Below are positions 31,330-40,050 of a stretch of DNA of 64,000 nucleotides, piece by piece; within the stretch, counting starts at the first letter, position 1; every line of letters starts with the position of its first letter. The notes under the pieces are model-generated. The model was not told the DNA's origin and made no database searches. It worked only from the letters and a program-made list of their open reading frames with translations. The stretch covers positions 62,001 through 126,000 of the forward strand of contig NZ_JAUSNR010000056.1 in NCBI RefSeq assembly GCF_030656345.1, given 5' to 3'. Both the position numbers and the translations under genes were made by a program. This DNA is from Pseudotabrizicola sp. GTDB taxonomy: Bacteria > Pseudomonadota > Alphaproteobacteria > Rhodobacterales > Rhodobacteraceae.

Positions 31330-32238
31330 ATGTCAAAATCCCTGTTGAGCCTTGGCGAATGCATGGTGGAACTGTCGCTGACCGCCTCGGGGGATTACGC
31401 GCGCGGCTTTGCGGGCGATACGTTCAACGCCGCATGGTACGCCCGCCGCCTGCTGCCCGCAGACTGGACCGTGGCTTACGGGTCCTGCATCGGCACAGAT
31501 GCCGTGTCGGATGAAATGTCGGCCTTCATCGCGGGGGAAGGGATAGACACCGCCACCCTGCGCCGCCTGCCCGACCGCACCGTGGGCCTGTACATGATCA
31601 GCCTGCGCGACGGCGAGCGCAGCTTTTCCTACTGGCGCGGGCAATCGGCGGCCAAGATGCTCGCCGATAACCCCGACTGGCTGGCCGCCACCCTGCAGGG
31701 GCGCGACATCATCCATTTTTCCGCCATCACCCTTGCCATCCTGTCCCCCGACCACCGCACCGCCTTTTGCGACGCCTTGCGCCACGCGCGCGCGAATGGC
31801 AGCCTGATCGCGTTCGACACCAACCTGCGCCCACGCCTGTGGGACGGTACTGATGCGATGCGCGCAGGCGTGATGCTGGGGGCATCGGTGGCCGATATCG
31901 TGCTGCCGTCGTTTGACGAAGAAACCGGCCTCTGGGGCGACACGTCCGCCGCTGACACCATCGCGCGCTATCGGCAGGCCGGAGCGAGCCGCGTGGTGGT
32001 CAAGGATGGCGGCGGCCCAGTCACCTTTTGGTCTGCCGACCACGGCACCCGTCAGCACCCGGCGGCAAAGGTTGCGCAGATCGTCGATACCACAGCGGCG
32101 GGCGACAGCTTTGCCGGTGGCTTTCTCGCGCATCTGGCGATGGGCGAAACCGAGGATCAGGCCGTACAGGCCGCCATGGCCCTGGCAGCGAAGGTGATCC
32201 AGTCCCGTGGCGCGCTGGTGCCAGCGATCTTCGCCTGA
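31330..32238 (+). CDS. PfkB-family sugar kinase, probable 2-keto-3-deoxygluconate kinase
   Basis: 302 residues. The PfkB signature DTTAAGDSFAGGFLA near residues 255-270 holds the catalytic Asp and anion hole. The N-terminus LSLGECMVELS and FAGDTFNAAWYARRL are characteristic of KDG kinases, which phosphorylate KDG to KDPG before aldol cleavage. The ATG at 31330 is preceded by AGGAG; a longer open frame upstream runs into the divergent regulator. No KDPG aldolase or uronate genes are adjacent, so the pathway is inferred from the family. Confidence 0.85.
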   Translation: MSKSLLSLGECMVELSLTASGDYARGFAGDTFNAAWYARRLLPADWTVAYGSCIGTDAVSDEMSAFIAGEGIDTATLRRLPDRTVGLYMISLRDGERSFSYWRGQSAAKMLADNPDWLAATLQGRDIIHFSAITLAILSPDHRTAFCDALRHARANGSLIAFDTNLRPRLWDGTDAMRAGVMLGASVADIVLPSFDEETGLWGDTSAADTIARYRQAGASRVVVKDGGGPVTFWSADHGTRQHPAAKVAQIVDTTAAGDSFAGGFLAHLAMGETEDQAVQAAMALAAKVIQSRGALVPAIFA

Positions 32239-32437
32239 CTCTGGCACCACGACGCAAGGGCAAGACTGCCAATGCCCACCGTCCTCGCCAAACAATCTGC
32301 CCGCAAAACAGGCGGTCGCATGTGATTATGGCGTAAAATCAGGCAGACCCGTGGGCGGTGGGTCCAACACCACCGCCGCGCATGGACACCGGCCCGGGCT
32401 TTGTCACCCTTTCACAAAACCAATATGGGAGTGAGAG

Positions 32438-33445
32438 ATGATCCGCCACGCCGCCACAATTTTCGCCGCCGCTCTGCTGATCGGGTCGGCGGCCAGTGCC
32501 GACACCGCCATGCCCTTTGCGCTGGACTGGAAGTTCGAAGGCCCCGCCGCGCCCTACTTCGTAGCGCTGGACAAAGGCCACTTCGCCGCCGAAGGGCTGA
32601 CGGTGGAAATCACCGAAGGCGCAGGTTCGCTCGATGCCATTCCGAAGGTGGCCACCGGGGCCTATCCGGTCGGCTTTGCCGATATCAACAGCCTGATGAA
32701 ATTCCTTGACCAGAACCCCGGCGCGCCGGTGACTGCCGTCATGATGATCTATGACAAACCGCCCTTCGCCATGGTCGGCCGCAAATCTCTGGGCATCAAC
32801 GCCCCCGGCGATATCTCCGGCAAAATCCTTGGTGCGCCGCCGCCGGATGGCGCATGGGCGCAGTTCCCGATCTTCGCGGCTGAAAACGGCATCGACATGG
32901 CCTCTGTCACCGTTGAACCTGTAGGCTTTCCGGTGCGCGAACCGATGCTGGCCGAGGGCAAGGTGGCCGCCGTCACCGGTTTCAGCTTCACCTCCAGCCT
33001 GAACGTCAAACGCCTTGGCGTGCCCGAGGATGACATCTCGGTCATCCTGATGGCCGATCATGGCGTCGCACTTTATGGCAATGCGGTCATCGTCAACACC
33101 GACTTCGCTGCCGCTAACCCCGAGGCGGTCACCGGCTTTCTGCGCGCCATCGCCAAGGGCTGGAAAGACACCGTAGCCGACCCCGACGCCGCCATCGCCA
33201 GCCTGATCAGCCGCAACCCCGCCGCCGATGCCACGCTGGAAGGCGAACGTCTGGCGCTGTCGATCAAGGACAATGTGATGACCGATTGGGTCATGGCCAA
33301 CGGCCTTGGCAACATCGACGCCGCCCGGATGGACAAGGCGATCGAGCAGACCAAATCGGTTTACACCTTCACCAATGCCCCCGATGCGGCGCTGTATTTT
33401 GATCCGACATGGCTGCCCGCAGATGGCAGCCTGATGATGCAATAA
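32438..33445 (+). CDS. ABC transporter substrate-binding protein, NMT1/ThiY-like
   Basis: 335 residues with a signal peptide cleaved near residue 21 (AASA-DT). The mature N-terminus LDWKFEGPAAPYFVALDKGHF matches the NMT1/ThiY-like periplasmic binding proteins that take up pyrimidine precursors, sulfonates or aromatic compounds. The TPP riboswitch expected for a thiamine-precursor system is not seen in the 199 bases upstream, which hold only a GC-rich hairpin (about 32354-32377). It is first of three genes with the ATPase and permease, 34 bases before the ATPase. Confidence 0.86.
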   Translation: MIRHAATIFAAALLIGSAASADTAMPFALDWKFEGPAAPYFVALDKGHFAAEGLTVEITEGAGSLDAIPKVATGAYPVGFADINSLMKFLDQNPGAPVTAVMMIYDKPPFAMVGRKSLGINAPGDISGKILGAPPPDGAWAQFPIFAAENGIDMASVTVEPVGFPVREPMLAEGKVAAVTGFSFTSSLNVKRLGVPEDDISVILMADHGVALYGNAVIVNTDFAAANPEAVTGFLRAIAKGWKDTVADPDAAIASLISRNPAADATLEGERLALSIKDNVMTDWVMANGLGNIDAARMDKAIEQTKSVYTFTNAPDAALYFDPTWLPADGSLMMQ

Positions 33446-33479
33446 GGCCCCAGCCGCCCGGAAACGGGCGGCGCACACC

Positions 33480-34268
33480 ATGGCAAACCTCATCGAGATC
33501 AAGGGCGTCACCCACGCCTACCGCACCAAATCCGGCCCGCTGCCGGTGCTGGACAATCTGAACATCGCCGTGCCCGAAGGCGAATTCGCCGCCGTTGTCG
33601 GCCCCTCTGGCTGTGGCAAATCCACGCTCACCCGTCTTGTCGCCGGCCTGATGAAGCCTGACCGGGGCGAAGTCTGGCTGCATGGCGAGCGCGTCTCCAG
33701 CCCGCGCAAGACCGTGGGCATGGCGTTCCAGAACCCGGTGCTGCTGGAATGGCGCAGCATTCTGGAAAACGTGATCCTGCCGCTGGAAATCGTCGCCCCC
33801 CGCATGCCGCAAAAGGACCGTGAGGCGCGTGCGATGCACTTGCTGGAGATGGTCGGGCTGAAAGGGTTTGAGGCCAAACGCCCCAGCGAACTTTCCGGCG
33901 GCATGCGGCAGCGCGCCAGCCTGTGCCGCGCCATCGTGCACAAACCCGATGTGCTGATCATGGACGAACCCTTTGGCGCGCTGGACAATTTCACCCGCGA
34001 AGACCTGTGGCAAACCATGCGTGACCTGCGGGCGGCCGAGCCCTTTACCTGCGTGCTGATCACCCATGACCTGCGTGAAAGCGTCTTCTTGGGCGATCAG
34101 GTTTTTGTGCTGTCTGGCCGTCCCGCCCGCACCCAGATGGTGCTGGATGTCGATCTGCCCGCCGACCGCACGCTCGACATCCTTTATCAGCCGAAAGCGC
34201 AAGAGATGCTGCACACCCTGCGCGACCAGATCCGCATTGCGCAAGGCCGCGACGGGAACGCACACTGA
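33480..34268 (+). CDS. ABC transporter ATP-binding protein, nitrate/sulfonate/taurine type
   Basis: 262 residues. Walker A GPSGCGKST (41-49), Q-loop in MAFQNPVLLEW, signature LSGGMRQRASL near 138, Walker B VLIMDEPFGALD and the switch His in LITHDL are all intact. It energises uptake by the adjacent permease and binding protein. The last bases overlap the permease start by one base (TGATG), so the genes are translationally coupled. Confidence 0.93.
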   Translation: MANLIEIKGVTHAYRTKSGPLPVLDNLNIAVPEGEFAAVVGPSGCGKSTLTRLVAGLMKPDRGEVWLHGERVSSPRKTVGMAFQNPVLLEWRSILENVILPLEIVAPRMPQKDREARAMHLLEMVGLKGFEAKRPSELSGGMRQRASLCRAIVHKPDVLIMDEPFGALDNFTREDLWQTMRDLRAAEPFTCVLITHDLRESVFLGDQVFVLSGRPARTQMVLDVDLPADRTLDILYQPKAQEMLHTLRDQIRIAQGRDGNAH

Positions 34269-35032
34269 TGGAAACGCTGCAGAAAATCGCCGTGCCCATT
34301 CTGGCCGTTGTCCTGTTCCTTGTGGCATGGGAGGCGCTGGTCTGGGTCAACGACTGGCCGAATTACAAGATGGCCTCGCCGTCAGACCTGCCCCCCGCGT
34401 TCTGGAAATTCCGCTGGCTGTTTCTGGAAATGGGCTGGCAGACCCTGTGGCGCACCGTGCTTGGCCTTGGCCTAGCGGTGCTGTTCGGCACGCTGATCGG
34501 CATGATCATGGGCTTTTCGCGCATTGCCCGCGACGGGCTTTATCCGCTGCTCGTCGGGTTCAACGCGATTCCCAAGGCGACGCTGGTGCCGGTGATCAGC
34601 CTGATCTTCATCGGCCAGCATGATTTCAACACCGTGCTGATGGCGTTTCTGATCAGCTTTTTCCCGATTGCCGTGTCGGTCGGCATCGGGTTGTCGACGC
34701 TGGAACCGGAGTATCGCGATATTCTGCGCAGCCTTGGCGCATCGCGCCTGACCATTTTCCGCAAGATCGCGCTGCCGAAAACCCTGCCCGAGTTCTTCGG
34801 CGCGTTGAAAGTGTCGGTCACGCTGGCCTTCATCGGCACCAATCTGGTGGAGATCGTGGCCCCGCACGGGCGCGGACTGGGGGCGCTGTTTAAATCGGGG
34901 GAAACCAATGGCGATTACCCGCTGATGTTCGCGGTTCTGATCGCACTCGCAGCACTTGGCATCCTGCTGTATTACGCAGTGCTGGTGCTGGAACGCATCT
35001 TTGCCGGCTGGGCCGAACGGCCACAAACCTGA
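34268..35032 (+). CDS. ABC transporter permease, nitrate/sulfonate/taurine type
   Basis: 254 residues with about six membrane helices. The EAA-type cytoplasmic loop is YRDILRSLGASRLTIFRKIALP, the site of contact with the ATPase. It is the last gene of the three-gene transporter operon. Seven bases after its stop codon begins an exceptionally long hairpin (35039-35103) that probably ends the transcript. Confidence 0.92.
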   Translation: METLQKIAVPILAVVLFLVAWEALVWVNDWPNYKMASPSDLPPAFWKFRWLFLEMGWQTLWRTVLGLGLAVLFGTLIGMIMGFSRIARDGLYPLLVGFNAIPKATLVPVISLIFIGQHDFNTVLMAFLISFFPIAVSVGIGLSTLEPEYRDILRSLGASRLTIFRKIALPKTLPEFFGALKVSVTLAFIGTNLVEIVAPHGRGLGALFKSGETNGDYPLMFAVLIALAALGILLYYAVLVLERIFAGWAERPQT

Positions 35033-35038
35033 CCGGAA

Positions 35039-35103
35039 CGCTCTTCCAGCGTGACCGCTGTCATCGCTGCCCCAACGATGACAGCGGTAACGCTGGAAGA
35101 GCG
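35039..35103. terminator. 28-bp near-perfect hairpin, probable bidirectional terminator
   Basis: Arms 35039-35066 and 35076-35103 are inverted copies with 27 of 28 bases paired and a 9-base loop. It lies between the convergent ABC permease stop (35032) and the small membrane-protein stop (35111), filling almost the whole gap. There is no T tract on either strand, so termination may be inefficient or the RNA may be processed by RNase III. Confidence 0.6.
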
Positions 35104-35110
35104 GCCCCTG

Positions 35111-35269
35111 TCAGCCCTTGCGCCGCAGGTTGCTGATCAGATCCCAGCCCGCCAGTGCCACAGTCACGCTGACCACGCCGATCAGGTCCAGACGCGGCAC
35201 ATGCCACAGCAGGATGCCCAGAAACCCGAGCAAGACCGCAAACGCGAAAATCGCCATCACATTGTTCAT
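35111..35269 (-). CDS. Small membrane protein (52 residues)
   Basis: Translating 35269 to 35111 gives 52 residues, starting MNNVMAIFAFAVLLGFLGIL and ending SNLRRKG. Two hydrophobic segments (about 4-22 and 29-46) are separated by WHVPRLD, so it should be a two-helix inner-membrane hairpin with a basic tail. The ATG overlaps the amidase stop by four bases (ATGA), strong evidence that it is translated and belongs to the amidase/TRAP operon. I recognise no family. It could be an accessory subunit of the TRAP transporter. Confidence 0.75.
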   Translation of the reverse strand: MNNVMAIFAFAVLLGFLGILLWHVPRLDLIGVVSVTVALAGWDLISNLRRKG

Positions 35270-36633
35270 CGGCTTTCGCCTCCCTCAGCCTGCGTGTCCA
35301 CATGCGCCATCAGCCAGCGTGCCGTGCGCAGCAAACGCGCATCATCGCCCCGCCGCCCCACCAGTTGCAACCCCATCGGCAAGCCACTGTCAGACCAGAA
35401 CAGCGGCAATGTCACTGCAGGAACCCCGGCCAGCGTCCACAACCCGTTGAAAATCGCCGAGCCGGTATACTCCAGCCCCTCAGGTGCCGGGCCCGGCGCT
35501 GCCGGGCACAGGATCGCATCGCAACGCTCAAACACCGGGTGCAGCGCGCCGTTCAACAGCGCGCGCCAGTCCAGCGCGGCTAGATAATCGCGCGCCAGAA
35601 CCGCCTTGCCCTCGTCCATCGCGGCCTTCAGCACATCCGACATCTGATCGCGCCCGCGCCGTTCGATCCCGTAATAGCACTTGGCCATTTCGGCAAAGTT
35701 GATCCGCTGGCGGATCGCCGCCACCTCGCCCAACCCCGGCAGGTCAGCCTCAAAGCATTGCTCGCCCAGCAGGGCCGCCACTTCCTCAACCGCCGCCCGC
35801 ATCTGCGGGTCGGCGTCTTCCCAGCCTGGCGGGCGCAGAAAGGCAAACATCGGCGTGACCGGCACCTTGGCCAGTGTCACATCCAGCATCCGGGGCACCG
35901 GCACGGCTTCGGTGGCGCTGTCTGCCGGGTCATGCCCGGTCAGCACCTCTATCAGCAGGGCGGCATCCTCGACCGACCGGGCAAACACTCCCACCGTATC
36001 CAGAAACGGCGATTGCGGCAGAATGCCGGTGCGCGGGATCAGGCCAAAGCTGGGCTTCACCCCCACCACCCCGCAATAGGCCGCAGGCCGGATCACCGAT
36101 CCGCCGGTCTGGGTGCCGATGGCCAGCGGCACCATGCCCGCCGCCACCGCCGCCGCTGACCCTTGCGAAGACCCCCCCGGCGTATGGCCGGCGTTGTGCG
36201 GGTTCCGGGTCTTGCCGGGGTGCATATAGGCCCCTTCGGTCGTCACCGTCTTGCCAAGGATGATCGCCCCCGCCGCCCGCAGGCGCGCGACGATCCACGC
36301 ATCTTCCGCTGGCACCCGGCCTGCATCCACCGTCAGACCGTTTGCCGTCGGAATGCCCTTGGTGTCGATGATGTCCTTCAACGCCACCGGCACACCGTGC
36401 AGCGGGCCGATGGGCCGCCCCGCCACCCGGCGCGCATCTAAGCTGCGCGCCTGTTCCAGCGCATGGTCACCATCCAGCCACGCCCAGGCCTGCACCTGCG
36501 GCTCGACCTCGGCGATGCGGGCAAGGTAGGCTTCCACCACCTCGACCGCACGTAAGGCCCCGTTTGCCAGCCGGTCGCGCAGCACCAGCGCGCCCAAACC
36601 CGTCAGATCGCTGCGTTTATCGTCCCGGGCCAT
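35266..36633 (-). CDS. Amidase (amidase signature family)
   Basis: 455 residues. The Ser-cisSer-Lys triad is complete: Lys86 in VALKDIIDTKG, Ser155 in the GGSSQGSAAAVAAG signature and Ser179 in QTGGSVIRPA. Family members hydrolyse varied amides, including aryl-amides, indoleacetamide and allophanate-like compounds; the substrate cannot be told. GatA is unlikely because no gatB or gatC is adjacent. The start overlaps the TRAP large-permease gene by 17 bases and the stop overlaps the small membrane-protein gene, so substrate import and hydrolysis are probably linked. Confidence 0.88.
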   Translation of the reverse strand: MARDDKRSDLTGLGALVLRDRLANGALRAVEVVEAYLARIAEVEPQVQAWAWLDGDHALEQARSLDARRVAGRPIGPLHGVPVALKDIIDTKGIPTANGLTVDAGRVPAEDAWIVARLRAAGAIILGKTVTTEGAYMHPGKTRNPHNAGHTPGGSSQGSAAAVAAGMVPLAIGTQTGGSVIRPAAYCGVVGVKPSFGLIPRTGILPQSPFLDTVGVFARSVEDAALLIEVLTGHDPADSATEAVPVPRMLDVTLAKVPVTPMFAFLRPPGWEDADPQMRAAVEEVAALLGEQCFEADLPGLGEVAAIRQRINFAEMAKCYYGIERRGRDQMSDVLKAAMDEGKAVLARDYLAALDWRALLNGALHPVFERCDAILCPAAPGPAPEGLEYTGSAIFNGLWTLAGVPAVTLPLFWSDSGLPMGLQLVGRRGDDARLLRTARWLMAHVDTQAEGGESR

Positions 36634-38041
36634 AAAACGCCTCCGGCAGGGTGAACACGATTTGCGGGAAGGTATAGAGCAGCACCATACAGATGATCAC
36701 CATACCGCAATACGGCAGCACGCCTTTGAAAATCTCGGTCAGCTTGATCTGCGGCGGGGCAATCCCCTTCAGATAATACGCACTCATCGCCATGGGCGGC
36801 GTGAGGAATGACGTCTGCAGGTTCAGCGCCACCAGCACGCCAAAGAACAACGGATCAATGCCGAACAGCGGCAGCAGCGGCAGGAAGATCGGCACGAAGA
36901 TGATGATGATTTCCGACCATTCCAGCGGCCAGCCCAGCAGGAAAATGATGATCTGCGCCATGATCAGGAATTGAATTGGCGTCAGATCGAAGCTTTGCAC
37001 AAACTCGGCGATCACATGCTCACCGCCCAGATAGCTGAACACTGCCGAGAATGTATAGGACCCGACAAACAGCCAGCACACCATCGCCGTCGTCCGGACC
37101 GTCAGATACACGCTTTCGCGCAACCGCTGGAAGGTCATGGCGCGGTAGGCAACCGCCAGCACCATTCCACCAAGCGCGCCGATGGACGCAGCCTCGGTCG
37201 GGGTGGCCAGACCGAACAGGATCGAGCCCAGCACCGCAAAGATCAGAAAGGCCAGCGGGAAGAAACTGGTCATCAGCATGAGGATCAGCTTGCTCCAGGG
37301 CACTTCGGGCATTTCTTCGCGTGTCGGCTTAGGCGCAAGCTTCGGGTTCAGGATCGACCGCCCGATGATATAGAGCAGATACAGCCCCACCAGCGTAAAG
37401 CCGGGCAGCAGGGCCCCCGCATACAGCCGCACAATCGACACACCCGAAGACGCGGCATAGACGATCAGCATGATCGACGGCGGAATCAGAATGCCCAGCG
37501 TGCCGCCCGCACAGATGATGCCAGTGGCAAAGGAATGGTCATAGCGCGCTTTCAGCATCTGCGGCAGCGCCAGCAGACCCATCAGCGTGACCACCGCGCC
37601 GACAATGCCTGTGGCGGTGGCAAACAGCGCGCAGGTCAGCAGCGCCGCCACGCCCATCGACCCGGGAATGTTGCGGGTGGCAATCGCCAGCGTGCCGAAC
37701 AGCTTGTCGACGATGTTGGCGCGTTCAACGATGTAGCCCATGAACAGGAACAGCGGAATCGCGGTCAGCACCTCGTTCGAGATTACCGTATAGGTCTGGT
37801 TTACGAACAAATCGAAGATCCGGTTGTTGTAAAACCCCTCGATCCACAGACTGGTGCTGTCCCACCAGCTGGCATCCTCGGTCAGCCGGTTGTAGCCGCG
37901 CCACATCCGGCTGGGGTCGAAGTAGGCGTAATAGCCAAAGGCAATGCCAAGCGCCATCAGCGTAAAGGCAATCGGGAAGCCCAGGAAGACGAAGGCAATA
38001 AAGATGCCCAGCATCATAAGGGCGATTTGCGGGTCGGTCAC
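36617..38041 (-). CDS. TRAP transporter large permease (DctM type)
   Basis: 474 residues, strongly hydrophobic with about 12 helices. Signature segments are GFPIAFTLMALGIAFGYY, GYIVERANIVDKLFGTLA and GGTLGILIPPSIMLIVYA, which belong to the DctM/SiaM ion-coupled subunit. The start is a GTG at 38039-38041, with GGAG upstream. It carries the sodium-driven transport path and works with the small permease and binding protein encoded just upstream. Its last 17 bases overlap the amidase gene. Confidence 0.92.
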   Translation of the reverse strand: MTDPQIALMMLGIFIAFVFLGFPIAFTLMALGIAFGYYAYFDPSRMWRGYNRLTEDASWWDSTSLWIEGFYNNRIFDLFVNQTYTVISNEVLTAIPLFLFMGYIVERANIVDKLFGTLAIATRNIPGSMGVAALLTCALFATATGIVGAVVTLMGLLALPQMLKARYDHSFATGIICAGGTLGILIPPSIMLIVYAASSGVSIVRLYAGALLPGFTLVGLYLLYIIGRSILNPKLAPKPTREEMPEVPWSKLILMLMTSFFPLAFLIFAVLGSILFGLATPTEAASIGALGGMVLAVAYRAMTFQRLRESVYLTVRTTAMVCWLFVGSYTFSAVFSYLGGEHVIAEFVQSFDLTPIQFLIMAQIIIFLLGWPLEWSEIIIIFVPIFLPLLPLFGIDPLFFGVLVALNLQTSFLTPPMAMSAYYLKGIAPPQIKLTEIFKGVLPYCGMVIICMVLLYTFPQIVFTLPEAFYGPGR

Positions 38042-38078
38042 GTTTGCGAACTCCGGGATGGGGCGGCGGTTGGGCCGA

Positions 38079-38675
38079 TTACCTTTGGGCCTTGGCGGCA
38101 GCGTCGGCAGCCGCCTCGGCGGCCTGCTTGATCAGCAGTTGTTCGGTTTCCTCGACATCTTCATCGGCCTGCAGCCAGACCCCGCTGCGCATGCAGATGA
38201 TGCAGCGGAACACCTGCGCCAGACCCTGAATCAGCAGCAGGATACCGGCCGCAACGATCACCGACTTGAACTGATAGATCGGAATGCCGGCCGGGCTGTT
38301 GACCGACACTTCGGCATAGCCCCAGGACCGGCTGGAGTACTTCCAGCCCGTGAACACCAGCGCCAGAATGCCGGGAAAGAAGAACAGGACATATAGCACC
38401 AGATCGACCAGCGCCTGTGTCTGCGGTCTCCATGTGCGGTACAGGAAATCGCCCCGCACATGCCCCCCGCGTGACAGCGTATAGGCCCCGCCCATCATGA
38501 ACATCGTGCCGTACATGATAAAACTGAGGTCCAGCGCCCAGGGCGTCGGGCGGTTGAACGCGTAGCGCACCAGCACCTCATAGGCCATGCCAAAGGTCAT
38601 CAGGATGACCAGCCAACCAAAGGTCTTGCCAAACCAGGCAGACAGCTGGTCGGCAAATCGAATATACCCGAGCAT
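38079..38675 (-). CDS. TRAP transporter small permease (DctQ type)
   Basis: 198 residues with four helices, as expected (near 15-35, 50-67, 90-110, 140-160). VLVRYAFNRPTPWALDLS is the typical DctQ segment. The C-terminal tail is charged and Ala-rich (EDVEETEQLL, then AAEAAADAAAKAQR). The start at 38675 is chosen because GGAG lies eight bases upstream; an upstream ATG at 38693 is possible. It sits between the binding protein and the large permease. Confidence 0.9.
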   Translation of the reverse strand: MLGYIRFADQLSAWFGKTFGWLVILMTFGMAYEVLVRYAFNRPTPWALDLSFIMYGTMFMMGGAYTLSRGGHVRGDFLYRTWRPQTQALVDLVLYVLFFFPGILALVFTGWKYSSRSWGYAEVSVNSPAGIPIYQFKSVIVAAGILLLIQGLAQVFRCIICMRSGVWLQADEDVEETEQLLIKQAAEAAADAAAKAQR

Positions 38676-38775
38676 AGGGGAAACTCCGTTCATGCGGTCA
38701 TGCGGGCGGATCGGCCCGAAGCAAGGATCACGGCACAGAGGAAACGGGGGCGCAATCACGCGCCCCCGGATCAGA

Positions 38776-39915
38776 TTACAGCTTCAGCTTGCCGGGGAAG
38801 TAATGCTCGTAAGCCAGCCCCAGATCCGGCGCGTTCATCAGCTCGTAATAGGCGACCTTCTCAACCCACTCACGCTGGCTGTCCATCACCTTCTTGTTGA
38901 AGGCGTCGCCTTCCAGATCGGTGATCAACGTGTCCCAGGCCCCCAGCTGCGCTTCGAGGATCTCTTTCGAGGTACGGTGAACGATCACGCCGTTGTCGGC
39001 CTGCAACTCGGCCAGATCCTTGGAGTATTCGCGCATGGCCAGTGCAAGGTTCGACGTGGCCGAAGCCTCGACGCCGTATTTCAGAATCGCTTGCAGATCG
39101 GGGTCCAGATCTTCAAGGAAATCCTTGTTGAAGGTGAATTCAAACGCCTCGGACGCCTGGTGATAGGACGACAGATAGTAGTTCTTGGCGACATCCTGCG
39201 CGCCGAAACGGCGGTCGGACGACGGGTTGTTGAATTCGAATGCGTCGATCACGCCACGCTCCATCGCGGGCACAATCTCGCCGCCCGGAAGCTGCGCCAC
39301 CGACATGCCCATGGCTTGCAAAAGGTCAGCCGCCAGACCGACGGTCCGGTATTTGAAGCCCTGAATGTCGGCGACCGTGTTCACCTCACCCTTGAACCAG
39401 CCGAACGGCTGCGCAGGCATCGGCATCCCCATGTAGCCAACAACGTTCAGCCCCAGCACATCCTGCGTCAGCTCACGGTAGAACTCGGCCCCGCCGCCCT
39501 GATAGAACCAGCCCAGCATGGTCGAAGCCGAACCGCCGAACACCGGCCCGGTGCCGAAGAACGATGCGGCCTTGTGCTTGCCGTACCAGTACACCGGCAC
39601 GGTGTGGGTGGCGTCGATCACGCCGTCATGCACGGCGTCCATGACCTGAAACGCGCCGACAATCGCACCGGCAGGCAGCAGGTCGATCTTCAGACGGCCA
39701 CCCGACATTTCCTCAACCCGCGTGACGTATTCACGCGCGAAATCCATCCAGATGTCAGACGCCGGCCACGAGGTCTGCATCTTCATCACAATCGGGGCCT
39801 GCGCCAGAACGGCCGGGGCCGCCAGCACTGAGGCCGCCGCAGCAGCAGATCCGCCCACTGCACCCTTGCGCAGGAACGAACGACGGGAAAGCCCGGTAGT
39901 GCGGGTATCAGTCAT
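38776..39915 (-). CDS. TRAP transporter substrate-binding protein (DctP type), Tat-exported
   Basis: 379 residues. The N-terminus has a twin-arginine signal (LSRRSFLRKGAVGGS) followed by an Ala-rich hydrophobic stretch and APAVLAQAP, so it is exported folded by Tat. The mature part has the DctP features PAGAIVGAFQVMDAV, FKYRTVGLAADLL and ERGVIDAFEFNNPSSD. It resembles the 2-oxoacid/mannitol/chloroaromatic branch. The substrate is not predictable; the downstream amidase hints at an amide or its product. It is first in the operon, with a 135-base upstream gap. Confidence 0.9.
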   Translation of the reverse strand: MTDTRTTGLSRRSFLRKGAVGGSAAAAASVLAAPAVLAQAPIVMKMQTSWPASDIWMDFAREYVTRVEEMSGGRLKIDLLPAGAIVGAFQVMDAVHDGVIDATHTVPVYWYGKHKAASFFGTGPVFGGSASTMLGWFYQGGGAEFYRELTQDVLGLNVVGYMGMPMPAQPFGWFKGEVNTVADIQGFKYRTVGLAADLLQAMGMSVAQLPGGEIVPAMERGVIDAFEFNNPSSDRRFGAQDVAKNYYLSSYHQASEAFEFTFNKDFLEDLDPDLQAILKYGVEASATSNLALAMREYSKDLAELQADNGVIVHRTSKEILEAQLGAWDTLITDLEGDAFNKKVMDSQREWVEKVAYYELMNAPDLGLAYEHYFPGKLKL

Positions 39916-40050
39916 GTGGTGTCCTCCCAGACGATTATGGCCGCCCTTGGCAGCCTGTTATCAGATTGAAGTTTAACGTGAGGGCACCGAAAAGCAAGCA
40001 CTGGTCAGTTTAATTTACCACTATACCCAGTGTTCGGTATGCGCCTTGCC

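Noticed and set aside
32239..32437. TPP riboswitch upstream of the NMT1-like ABC operon
   Set aside because: The conserved CTGAGA and ACCTGA elements are absent; only a GC hairpin is present.
39916..40050. GntR-like operator (TGGT...ACCA) upstream of the TRAP binding-protein gene
   Set aside because: Half-sites TGGT-N11-ACCA and CACTGG...CCAGTG exist, but spacing fits no family well and the score is not above chance.
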